From Brasenia schreberi (lineage: Eukaryota; Streptophyta; Magnoliopsida; Nymphaeales; Cabombaceae): a DNA stretch of 64,000 nt. The notes below the pieces were generated by a model. It saw only the letters and a program-made list of their open reading frames with translations. It was not told the DNA's origin and did no database searches. Positions within the stretch are counted from its first letter, which is position 1; each line of letters begins with the position of its first letter. Position numbers and translations under genes: made by a program. The stretch is from assembly GCA_036023115.1 (NCBI GenBank), contig JAYKKT010000059.1, positions 9,758,501 to 9,822,500 on the forward strand, written 5' to 3'. Shown piece by piece: positions 34,406-45,909 of this stretch.

Positions 34406-35784
34406 AGAGCCAGGGAGTCCCATTCGGCACCCAGTGGGATTCCAATTCTCATGCACCATGAGAAACTGAGAATCCATTTGATTTGAGTCATTTGACACAC
34501 AAAAGGGTTCAATGCTAAGTGTTAAGTTTTTCTTCTTTTTGTGTTATGTTTGTTGCATTAAGAAAATGTTTTATATTTTCTGTTACTCATTAATTAGTCA
34601 TTACTAGATAGTGGATACTATGTGTACATGGGCGCATTGTGCTCTTTGCTTTAGCCTTTTCATTTTCATACTATATCGTGTGTTTTAGATGTCTGATATA
34701 GTGATATTATATTTTAGTATTTTTATAAAGTTGAAAATGTTATTGAATGAAACTTTCTTGTTTTGATATGATATACTTATTCATTGGTATTATTCACGTG
34801 TAAATTTATCTTTTTATTGTATTTTTAATAGTGGTGTACCAGTAGGTCTCGTACTATTGAAATGTGTGTACCACATATCCTACCCGTACTAGTACCCTAC
34901 CCGTATCCATGCAACATAGATACTCAAATACGATTCACTCAAGCTCTATACGACTATGATTTTATAGGTTGGATTTAATAGAAAATTTCTGGAAAAACCA
35001 ACTGAGATGGATGTTAATGAATACCTAAAACTTTGGGATCGACTACTTAACACTTTTCTCATCGAATAGATCAGAAGTTTATAAGCCAAAAAGTTAAGAA
35101 TGTTAAATGACAGATATGTATAAATTTCGATTTACTATCCAAAATAGTTCTGTAAACAGTCATTTCCAAGTTTTTAGCATAGACATTCCATCCGTAAGGT
35201 TAGCTTTGTGAGAAACAAACTCCACATTGTATTTCTCACTTAGAGTCCGTAGCACCTGATTGTATACTCTCCACTACCACTTATTTGTTATTGTTTTGAT
35301 GAAGCTGAAACTGTTCTAAAATTATGATTCAACAGTAACTTCTTTCATTGGTACGTTTTCCTTTGATCAAGATGGACTTTCCTTGCTTAAGTAACATAAG
35401 AAACTGATTAACTTGTGTGGAACAGCTAACTTATAAAATATGCACCCGTTGTAGAAAGGAAACGGAAAAGATTCAACTTGTAAATTCACTTACTAAGATA
35501 AAAGAAGAGTAAGATGCATTACTTTTACTAGATACCCGTGTCATGGTGTTTTCCTAAGTCAATAGCATGATTGACACGAAAAACGGCACCGTAAAATGTG
35601 TCGTCTAATTCAACGAAGAGGCAACTTCAAAATTAAATAGCCCTAAAAGCCCTAAGGACAAGTGACATTTGACTTAAAACAACCAATGTGACCAAATATT
35701 ATCTAACCAAACTCAGCAGCAGCAGCAAAACAAGAAGAAGAGCCAAAAGTAAAGCACCAGGAAGCAAAAAAAAACGAAATCAAG
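34406..35784. other. AT-rich intergenic stretch
   Basis: No gene signal on either strand. I looked here on the minus strand for the continuation of the LOV exon at 35785-36017 (the RFLQ motif, F-box, Kelch repeats) and found none. Confidence 0.6.
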
Positions 35785-36023
<239 letters not shown>

Positions 36024-36053
36024 TCACTTCCTCCTCCCAGAGAGACACCTTAA

Positions 36054-37381
36054 ATTCCTTTTCCTCCCTTCAACCCCCGGAATCAACCCCAATAGCCCAC
36101 GCTACGAAAGAAAGTAAAGTCACAACTGCATGAAAATGGTCTAACCGATAAGTCTTTCATCATATCTGATATTACAGGTAATAAAGATGAATTCTATATA
36201 GTAAAATTTAGACTTGTAGATGTGAGGCATAAATAATAGAGTTATCATTGTTTTCTTGCGAACTTGTAACAAAAGGTTTGATAAATGATTTGAGATGGCA
36301 ATCCTAGTTATGAATTTCCAATAGTGGAAACTCAACTCATACTTGATAACTTCAAATTATATAATTCAATGAGCAAAAGTACATCATCCGAGTGATTGCA
36401 GGTACCTACTAATTGAATACCCAAAGAAATAAGGTACGTGGATCCATAAGAAGATGGAAAGGAAGGTTGAGCTTTAATTTGCTGTTAATAGACCTATAGC
36501 ACAATATGTTGAAGCATTTGTTATGGGGTGCTCTTGATAGAGTTTACCTATACAAGTATGAGGACAGGCCCCGCACCCTAGTTCATATGGACTGAATAGT
36601 TCAAAACTGGTCTAGCATTCTTTTTGGATTAGTGAACAACATGACTTACTTAGATAAAGGTTTAAGTCGCAAGGCATTTCACTGAAAGATAAGATTTCCA
36701 AATGATAGGGATTTGAATTATTTTGAAAATGATAGGCGATTGTTGGATAATTTTTAAAATAATAAATATAGTATCTCTTCAACAATGGTTTACTTGTTGA
36801 TGTGAACATATAATAAAAGGTTATGTGCAATAAATATCGAAAAGATATTGTCATATATAACAAGGAGTATGATGCTTCTTCAAGAGGGCCTCTTCACCAA
36901 ATAGGTGAGTGCAACCAATATTTCATTATGAGTTGAGAGGTTGTGTGATATAAAATCATGTAAAAGATAAAACATATATTATGTGAAATGAAGCATCAGC
37001 TATGTTGTCCAAGTTCTCCAATTTTCTGATAAGTTTAACTCCACTATTATTCTTTTATGTGTGGAAAGAACAATAGAGAAATAGTATTTTGTTACCAATA
37101 TCAATGTATACGGTTCAGGGTTCAGTTATATTTGTGCAAGGCAAGTCAAATGATGTTCAATCTATCATGTAGGAAATTTGTCAACTGTTGCTTGTATCAA
37201 AAAAATTGAATCCAACCATAGCAAATTAAGCTTAAAGGTGTGAAATATCACACACCTTGAATAAACTGCATGATATTTCTTACTTTTTTGTTGTTGCATT
37301 CCTACATACAGATTTTATTGAATCAATATTACAAAATAATTCAACTCTGTTGGCATCAGTGATCTCTCTCTCTTGAAATTG
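36054..37381. other. AT-rich intergenic stretch
   Basis: After the short leader of the LOV exon I see no gene, RNA or clear repeat up to the copia-3 insertion. Confidence 0.6.
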
Positions 37382-37386
37382 GCTCC
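37382..37386 (+). repeat. copia-3 target-site duplication, left
   Basis: GCTCC, repeated at 42438-42442 directly after the 3' LTR. Confidence 0.85.
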
Positions 37387-37697
37387 TGTTGGAATGTGTG
37401 TTGTGTGTCGTTGTAGTGGATTATTATGTGCGGAGTAGTGCGTGAAGTGTATATTGTTTCAGGTTTGGATCCAATGGATCGGATCAGATTCATTGGGAGT
37501 CATGTAGTTTAGGGGTATTTTGGTCCTTTGAGTTAGAATAGGGTTAATATAAGAGTTTGTTATGTAGTTAGGGTGTGAGACAGAGAAATTAGACAGCCGC
37601 CCAGTGAAGGGGCCGATTCTGCCAAGATTTCAAGTAAGATATGAATGCAATGTTTTCTTCAATTCGTGTCATTGGCATATGATGAATAAAAACGACA
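37387..37697 (+). repeat. copia-3 5' LTR
   Basis: It runs from TGTTGGAATG to AAAACGACA (311 bp). Over the last 208 bases it differs from the 3' LTR at five sites by my count, all transitions. Near its start it has about 78 bases that the 3' LTR lacks. Confidence 0.92.
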
Positions 37698-37710
37698 TGG
37701 TATCAGAGCC
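37698..37710 (+). other. copia-3 primer binding site
   Basis: TGGTATCAGAGCC follows the LTR without a gap and matches the classical initiator tRNA-Met priming site exactly. Confidence 0.92.
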
Positions 37711-38272
37711 TTGCACGCAGCTATAGCAGCCAGCCGACGTACTTCATCCCTGAAAAAAATTTCAAGTAAGTGCAAATTTAGATGTTTGATGAGAAAAACT
37801 GCATGAATCCATCAGAATAAGTGCAAATTTAGAACAAACTGCAGGAAGGTTGATAAGTTTTAAATCAGCCAAGTCCAGACTCGCATCACATGTTTATTAG
37901 TGATAGCAAGTGACTAAAAATAAGATATGAGAATAGGTTCAGTCGCAGATGATAGAAATCGAAGTGATCATCAAACCGATGTGCAACAGCAACAGTGATT
38001 GACTGAAATCAAATCAGTCACATAACCAATAGTCAACGTGTGACAACAGTTAATATTATTGGCAATAGCAAAGCCGTGATTGACAGAAATCATTAGTACC
38101 TGCAAAAGAAAGATAGCATTAGGGATATCGAGATCACATTCTGCTGAACATATACAGAAATTTGTGAAGAAGTTGCGGATACAACCAAACTAATTGAGTA
38201 TCCCATATATAAGACATTAATAAACACACTTTTGCAAGTCAAGGAATCAATCTCTATCACTCGTAGATCAAG

Positions 38273-41200
38273 ATGGATGGACGATTGAAAGAAGAAACCA
38301 TATCAGTTGCATATAGACATGATCAAAAGGTAGAACAATTCCAAATCACAAACATTCGTCTAGATAGAAGAAATTATAGAGAATGTGCTTGTTCTATTGA
38401 GCTTATATTACGATAAAGAGGAAAAGCATCAATTATCCGACATGATCCACCACATCTAGAAGAAAGCAGTGCAGACTACGAACGATGGGCCAAAGATGAT
38501 ACTCTCGTAAGTTCATGGCTAATACAATCTATGAATCCATTTATCAGTAAGACTTTCATGTATATAGAATCAGCTATTGAAATTTGGTTTGCAGTCGAAG
38601 ATGCCTACTCTAGATAGAAGAATATAGTAAAAGAATATGAGATCATTGAAAGAATAAGGAAGTGTCGCCAAGGAACCAGATCAATAAGTGAGTACTATGG
38701 AGAATTTGCGTGAACTCTGGAATGAACAAAGACATATTGTGAAAAATAAATGTAGCCACTGTGTAAAAGAAAGAACAGCTGAAGGCGAGATTCAAAAGGT
38801 GTTCGATCTACTATGGGGAGTTTCATCTCATTATGAATCTATCAAGTTAAATATTCTAAGCAAGGAAAAACTTCCATCACTTGGCACAATATATTCACTT
38901 ATACAAAGGAAAGAAGATCAGAAAAATTTAGAGAAAGGTGAACATATGCAAACTGACAAATCTGCATTTATTGGTAGAGGACAGAGCCACTATCAGAGAG
39001 AAAGAGATTCTAGCAGAGGTAGAGAAAGAAGCAGAAACCAGAATTATGATGATAAGAGCAAACTACTATGCACCCATTGTGGAAAGAGAAGATACACATG
39101 AGAATCTTGTTGGGAAATTATCGAAAAACCTCTTGAATATAAAGATTATGGCAGAAAATATACTGAATATAAAGATTATGGTAGCCACGTGACAATTATA
39201 TCTGAAAAATAGGTAGAGATGAATCCTATAGATGAAATGGCAGAGTTGAAGAAACAAATTGCAGAAATTGAAACATGTTTACGGGATCAACCTTCAACCT
39301 CTTCATCAAAGACAAAACCAAGTCCTCCTCCTACTTCTTATAACATTAGTGGTAATTATTCTCTTAAAGATTCTATTTATTCTTCTAATTGGATAATCGA
39401 TTCAGGCGCTACTGATCATATAGTAGGAAACAATTCTAATTTCATACAGTATGAAGTAACTACATGTCCTCAGTATGTAAAAGTAGCAAATGGTTCTTTG
39501 ATTCCTATGGAAGGAAAAGGAGCAATACAGAGGGATAATCTCAGACTTAACTCAATGATATATATTCTAAAATTTCCAGTAAATCTACTTTCAGTAAGTT
39601 CCTTGGTTAGAGATATGAATTGTATAGTTACATTCTCTCCGTTTGTACTTTGTTACTTTTATTGATGACTATTCTCGATGTACTTGGTTATTTTTAATGA
39701 AAAACATATCCGAGTTGTTTTCAATTTTTCAGACCTTTTATCATGAAATAAAAACTTAGTTTGGTGTTCCAATTCGTATTTTGCGTAGTGACAATGCCCG
39801 TGAATTTTTATCTCACAATTTTCAAACTTTTATGGCATCTAATGGAATTCTTCACCAAACATCTTGTGCCTATACCCCACAACAAAATGGGGTTGCCGAG
39901 CGCAAAAATAGACATCTTATTGAAACCACCGGACCCTTTTGCATCATGGTCGTGTTCTTTTCCGTTTTTGGGGCGATGCGGTTCTCACCGCTCGCTATTT
40001 GATTAACCGTATGCCCTCTTCTCGTGCTTGATAGGGTACCTCATTCTCGTTTTGTTCCCTCACCAACCCTCTATTCTCTTCCACCTCATGTCTTCTAGTC
40101 AACATGTTTTGTCCATGATGTTACTCCTGGTCTTGACAAACTGTCTCGCTCGCTCCATAAAATGCGTTTTTCTTGGTTACCATCGGCCTCAAAAGGGTTA
40201 TCGGTGTTTTTCACCCACTCTTAAGCGTTATCTTGTCTCCGCCGATGTCACCTTCTTCGAGTCCGTTCCTTTCTTTGAGTCTCATGACCTCGCCTCTTCC
40301 ACCCATTACCGAGGTCCTCCCTACTTTTCCTCCTCTTGTTCAGTTGACCCGCTCCATCATCACCTTCTCCCGTTGGTAACCCGATTCCTACTACTCGCCC
40401 CATCCAGTATATCATCGCCTGGCCCACCGCCACGCCACCACCATCGAGGTTGTAGAAGTTACCGAGGCCCCTTTGGACTCCCTTCCGGCTCCACCTCCTT
40501 TACCTAGCCCCGAATCGCCTCCCGTGCTCGACCTTCCCATTGCTCTTCGAAAAGGTATACGCTCCACTCGTAACCCTTCTCCTCATTATGTTACTTTAAG
40601 TTACCATCGTCTCTCTTCATTACATTATGCTTGTCTTTCCACCTTGTCTTCTCGTGTCTATTCCTAAGTCTCTAGGTGAAGCTTTATCCCATCCCGGGTG
40701 GCGCCAAGCAATGATTGATGAAATGTGTGCTCTTCGAGCAGCGGTGGTACTTGGGAACTTGCTCCTCTTCCTCCCGGGAAGTCCATTTGTAGGTTGCGTA
40801 GGTGGATTTATACGGCCAAAGTTGGCCCCGATGGTACTCTTGATCGCCTCAAGGCTCGTCTGGTGGCAAAAGGTATACCCAGATATTTGGTTTGGATTAT
40901 GGGGACACTTTCTCACCAAATGGCGAAGATGGCTTCGTTCGGCTTTTTCCGTCTATGGCCGCTATTCGCCATTGGCCCCTTCATCACTGGATATCAAGAA
41001 TGCTTTTCTCCATGGTGATCTAGAAGAAGAAGTCTACATGGAGCAACCTCCGGGTTTGTTGCTCGTGGGAGTCTTCGGCCTCGTTTGTCGCCTACACAAG
41101 TCTTTGTATGGTCTCAAACAATCCCCGGGCTTGGTTTGGGAGATTCAAGATCGTTGTTCAGTTTGGTATGACTCGCGCAGTGAAGCCGACCACTCGTCTT

Positions 41201-42190
41201 TTATCGCCATACAATCCGAGGTCGTATCTATTTGATTGTGTATGTAGACGACATTGTTATCACAGACAGCGATCACCAAGGTATAACTCGATAAAACAAA
41301 GATGACTTGTCATCATTTTCAGACCAAAGATCTTGGCAAACTTCGTTATTTCTTGGGAATTGAAGTGGCACGGTCCAAGGATGGCATAGTTATCTCACAA
41401 AGGAAGTATGCTATGGATATTCTTGAAGAAACAGTCTATTGAATGCAAAGTCAATTGACACTCCTATGGATCCCAATGTTAAACTTTTACCTGATCGTGG
41501 GAAGCCATTTTCAGACCCAGGAAGATATAGACGATTGGTTGGAAAACTTAACTATCTTACCGTTACATATCCGTCCAGATATCTCCTTTGCGGTGAGTGT
41601 AGTAAGCCAATTTCTAAACTCACCTTGTGAAGGACATTGGGATGCGGTGACTCGTATCCTCGATATATTAAGGAGCTCCAGGAAAAGGCCTTATCTATGA
41701 AGACAAAGGACACACTCTCAGATTGTTGGATACTCAGATGCTGATTGGGTGTTCTCCTACCGATAGGAGATCCACTCGGGTTATTGTGTATCCATTGGGG
41801 TAACTGATATCCTGGAAGAGTAAGAAACAAAATGTGGTTGCAAGATCAAGTGCCAAAGCGTAATATCGTGCCATGGCCTCGCCACTTGTGAGCTCATTTG
41901 GTTAAAACAGCTTTCTTAAAGAACTTCGCTTTGGAAACGTTATGCAAATGACTCTTATTTGTGATAACCAAGCTGCACCGCATATTGCTTCCAATCCAAA
42001 GTGTTTCACGAGAGGACAAAACACATTGAAATAGACTGTCACTTTATTAGAGAGAAGATCTTGTCTGGAGACATCACCACCAACTTTGTCAATTCAAATG
42101 ATCAACTCGCAGATGTTTTCACTAAGTCTTTGAGAGGTCCTCGAGTAAACTATATTTGTAACAAGCTTGGTGCATATGACTTATATGCTC
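38273..42190 (+). pseudogene. copia-3 gag-pol, frameshifted
   Basis: Gag starts at 38273 (MDGRLKEETISVAYRHDQ) and has stops at 38414 and 38617 and a frame change near 38700. Its zinc knuckle (about 39068-39106) reads CTHCGKRRYT then a stop and ESC, with tyrosine in place of the zinc-binding histidine. Protease has DSGATDHIVG (39400). The frame from NCIVTFSP (39630) jumps straight into integrase core sequence, so the HHCC part of integrase is deleted. Integrase shows DNAREF, TPQQNGVAERKNRHLIE (39870). RT spans 40690-41430 ([38 protein letters not shown]) in several frames. RNase H spans 41640-42180 (SDADW, ERTKHIEIDCHFIREKI, LADVFTKSL). Confidence 0.88.
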
Positions 42191-42204
42191 CACTTGAGGG
42201 GGAG
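42191..42204 (+). other. copia-3 polypurine tract
   Basis: CACTTGAGGGGGAG, directly before the 3' LTR start TGTTGG. Confidence 0.85.
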
Positions 42205-42437
42205 TGTTGGAAAATGGATCAGATCAGATCCATTGGGAGTCGTGTAGTTTAGGGGTATTTTGGTCCTTTGAGTTAGAATAGGGTTAATATAAGAGTTTGT
42301 TATGTAGTTAGGGTGTGAGACAGAGAAATCAGACGGCCGCCCAATGAAGGGGCCGATTCTGCCAAGATTTCAGGTAAGATATGAATGCAATGTTTTCTTC
42401 AATTCGTGTCATTGGCATATGATGAATAAAAACGACA
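42205..42437 (+). repeat. copia-3 3' LTR
   Basis: It runs from TGTTGGAAAATGG to AAAACGACA (233 bp). It is shorter than the 5' LTR by about 78 bp near the U3 start and otherwise nearly identical. Confidence 0.92.
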
Positions 42438-42442
42438 GCTCC
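42438..42442 (+). repeat. copia-3 target-site duplication, right
   Basis: GCTCC, partner of 37382-37386. Confidence 0.85.
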
Positions 42443-45400
42443 AACACCTTAGAGAGAGGTTTTCTTAATTGCCATACATAGAGTTCTCCCTTTTTACCTA
42501 AAACCTTCAAGTGTGAAAAAGTTAAAATGAAAATTGGCCATTCATTTACCTTAAATTAATAACGTAATACAATTAACTTGAAGGCATGGTCTAAGTAAAA
42601 CTTTAAACAAAATGTCACTTAGCCGAACTGAACCGAACCGATTGATGTTCATGTTCAGCTCATATGGTTTAATGAACCTATCTTGGATGAGCTAGGGACG
42701 AGCAAACTCGAGCCAAACTATGAGCAGCTTGGTTTGTTTACCAGCCCTAAGTAGGAGAGACATGCTCTCTTATTTTAAATGTAGAAAGTCAGAAAATGTG
42801 CCTTTTGTATAAATTATCAAGATATACTTGATTACGAGAGTCCTTATGTTAGGAATTATCAAGAATTCAACTTAATTTTTTTCGCAAGAACAATTAAGTG
42901 GATTTCCACAATCAAACCATACACTACTCTTTACTTATATAAACAAAATTTTTATTTCCGTATACTTAATTGTAACTATTTCCATATACGAAGAAAGTTC
43001 TAACCCATGTACTTAATTGTCCCAGTCCCATATGAAGAATTCATTCAAATGCAAATTTTCTGTTGTTTATTTGTCGACATTCTACATACCTGTCTAGGTA
43101 CTGGACTCGCAAGTTGAGGGTCGGAGTTCGATACCTGGGGCAGGCATACCTGGCTTCCGCATATCCATAGCGAAATAATGGAACGAGGCCATGGAGATCG
43201 ACATCCTTCCAGCCATCGGGAATCCAGTGAATATTGCCTTTGCATTCGACTAGCTTTTCTAGTTTAGCATTAGTTTCTATCTTTTCTTTTTCTGTTCTCG
43301 TTATCTTTCCTCGTAGATCGGTTCCATTTGTTAATTAGTCTGGTTCGAGAGAGATCCGATTGAATTCGTTCTGTTCTTTTCCTCCAGGATTCCTATTCTT
43401 AAGGATGCTCTCAAGCTTTACCTTCAATGAGGTGAGATCACCTCAACTTAACAAATTCAATCAGCTTGTTATCTTGAAGGTACCATCCTGGCTGAGCTGA
43501 TTCTGGGTGGGCCTTGTTGCCTGCTCATGTTTTCTAAATCTGATGGCGCGCTCCAAAGTTGCCATTGAATTGATTTTCGTCATATAGTTGGCTATAAGAT
43601 GGATTCAAGTCACAACTGATCATCTAACACCCATGTTTATGGTTCTAAAGTTTCTACCATCAACACGAAGCAGTTGATGTCAGGCAGTTTATCCACCTTA
43701 GGTGTAGGGTTGCAAGTGAACTTGGCTGCTCGCAACCTACTTGAATGATAACTCAAGCTTAACTAGGTCTTGTCGAGCTCATGCCAAACTGGACTCGAGC
43801 TTAACATCAGCCAGTCTATTTTGAGCTCACCAATATTCATTCGATTTATTCGTTTTCAGAACCGCTTGCCGTTCTTCCTTTCTTTCAACGTCTTCACGAA
43901 TAGGTCAACAATCCTTTTACGTGACAAGCTTAATGAATTGCAGGAGAGATCTTATGAATTACCTTAAATAAAGCAACTATTTATGTACGTAAATCCTTTC
44001 TTTTTGTAAAATTAAAAAAAAAAATGACCCTTCACCCCAAATACCCTCCTAACCTTCGGAGGTACCAACTGTTTCAATTTAGCCTGAACAATGAGAACGG
44101 TTGAACTTTGTAGCTTATAAACTTCCTGAGTGTCGATAGATTTTGATAAAACAAGATGTGCATAACATAGCCAGCCACACAGATCATCGGGGTGATCTGC
44201 TCAAGCTCAACCAACCAACCAATAGCAAAACAAGAAAACTAAAGGCAATGAGTTGAACATGTTGGGAAAGCGACGGAAAACATAAAGCTAGCTGACTGCA
44301 ACCAGCGGTTCTTGCCGTAAAATGAAAAAGGTTCTCATTCCCGGTTAAGTTCAATAATTGAGACAGATGGCTACAAATTCACCATGAATTGAAGAACTTG
44401 ACAATATTATGAGGATGTTGACTTCGGCAATGGATTTACCTGTACAATTAGGAGGGCATATGCAGGGTACTTGTGTTCCACTGTGTCAACCATAATATTA
44501 AGTTGAAAATTACAGCACTGACGAACAATAAAAGCTTATAATCAGTAATCAAACCATAAATATCCACAGTAGCCCAACTGGGAACTTTAACATTTACACC
44601 ATTTGGAGAGACCATAATGCCTGAAAAGTAACTCTAGTTCATCAGCACTCCAGACCATTAAGCCGCATTTCCAGCCTGTTAGTAAATCTGAAGCTTGGCC
44701 AACGACAAATCTCAATCAAGTAGCAGTACAAAGAGCAGCAAATGGAGACAACTGAAGCTTTGAATGGAAGCAACTTGACCAAATCAAAACGTCCAAACAT
44801 ATTTGCAGATAGCGTCCCAGTCCTCAGACTGCATTTGGTAAAGCTCTCGAACAAGGACTCTGTGCTTCAAATGTGTCAAGCATCCCGGTTTTCAGCAGTG
44901 TTCGAAGGTATCAAGTGCAGTCATCAGGGTCCATTTAATCAAGCCTCAAGGAGCAAATCTGTTGTCAATGCACTAAAAACACAAAAGGGAAAAAGCCCAT
45001 GAGAAACAGCCACGATAAAAAGCAAAAGGAAATTAGAACATTCTGTAATATAAAGGGATCGGTCAGAATATGGAGCCATCGATAGTTTTCCACTTTTCCT
45101 GAATTATTTACCCGAAGAAACATCCACCTTGGAACCTGAATTACATTTGCCACAAGGAGGTATGCCCTGCCTATATACGTAACAACCAAGAGAATCCCTT
45201 CTGCATTAAAGACTCTCACTAGACATCTTAATGTGCAAGGAAGAGTTAATGTTAGGCTTCTTATTTAGTAAACTAGGACTAGACACCCTAGTCTGATGAT
45301 TTCATTGTCTTAGCCATGTTAAACATTGAATGGAGGAAGCCATAAGTTTTCCTTTTAATTCTAAGTAAAGACTACATTGGTTATGTTTTAATTCTGGTTG

Positions 45401-45909
45401 GTCAAATGTTAACAAAGTCTATCAATTAGCCTCTTAGGCTAGGCAGTTCCAACAAGATCGGTTGAACTATATGATCAAGGCACAGCAACATCACAATTTC
45501 ACAAGATCCACCTCTACTGGCAGAATTATAGCAATACAGTTTTTGGCACATTCTGAATCCTGTGAGGATCCATCAACAACCAAAATGATACCGAGCTTCA
45601 TATGGTAATCCCCTATGTGGAAAACATCTAGGTTGATCAAAAAATATCACAAACATAAAAATGCTATATTTGCATTAGCTTCATTACACACACAGAGACA
45701 AAGAGAGAGAGGTTCTTCAGTATCTCAGTAATTGATTATCATTCTCACTCGCTTTACAGTTAAGTGGATGATTTGGTTTAATTCGTTCAGTTCTCCCTGG
45801 AAAGAACAGCACGTATACAAAATTGATGACAACTATCTACCTTTTGAAAAAAGAAAACGAAGAAGAGAAGCATGTTGCTACCTGTCTTACAACCTTCAAA
45901 GACATCCCT
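42443..45909. other. intergenic DNA, including the 3' flank of the syntaxin-6-like gene
   Basis: No ORF here resembles a protein I know. It includes GAACCGA-rich words (42620-42650), a SINE-like piece at 43090-43165 and, nearer 45909, the expected 3' UTR of the minus-strand gene. I cannot place its poly(A) site. Confidence 0.5.
43090..43165 (+). repeat. SINE-like piece
   Basis: It contains GGACTCGCAAGTTGAGGGTC followed by GGAGTTCGATACCTGGGG, an exact pol III B-box pattern (GTTCGANNCC). It resembles the minus-strand piece at 23500-23665 and fragments at 23090, 53050 and 54150. Confidence 0.45.

Larger units (their letters stand above)
37387..42437 (+). mobile_element. Ty1/copia retrotransposon copia-3 (LTR to LTR)
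   Basis: A complete insertion of 5,051 bp with 5' LTR 37387-37697, primer site, gag, protease, integrase, RT, RNase H, polypurine tract and 3' LTR 42205-42437. It is bordered by the 5-bp duplication GCTCC. It is a different family from copia-1 and copia-2, judged by its LTR and by protein words such as PHQLDIKNAF-type and VYVDDIVIT. Pol is more GC-rich than its AT-rich surroundings. Many frameshifts make it non-autonomous. Confidence 0.93.

Noticed and set aside
40028..41235. Long + strand ORFs in copia-3 (159 and 202 codons)
   Set aside because: They are partly out-of-frame readings of frameshifted integrase and RT; only patches match copia proteins.
44642..45002. Short ORFs on both strands downstream of the syntaxin-6-like gene
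   Set aside because: No family resemblance, and the region may be the 3' flank of that gene.
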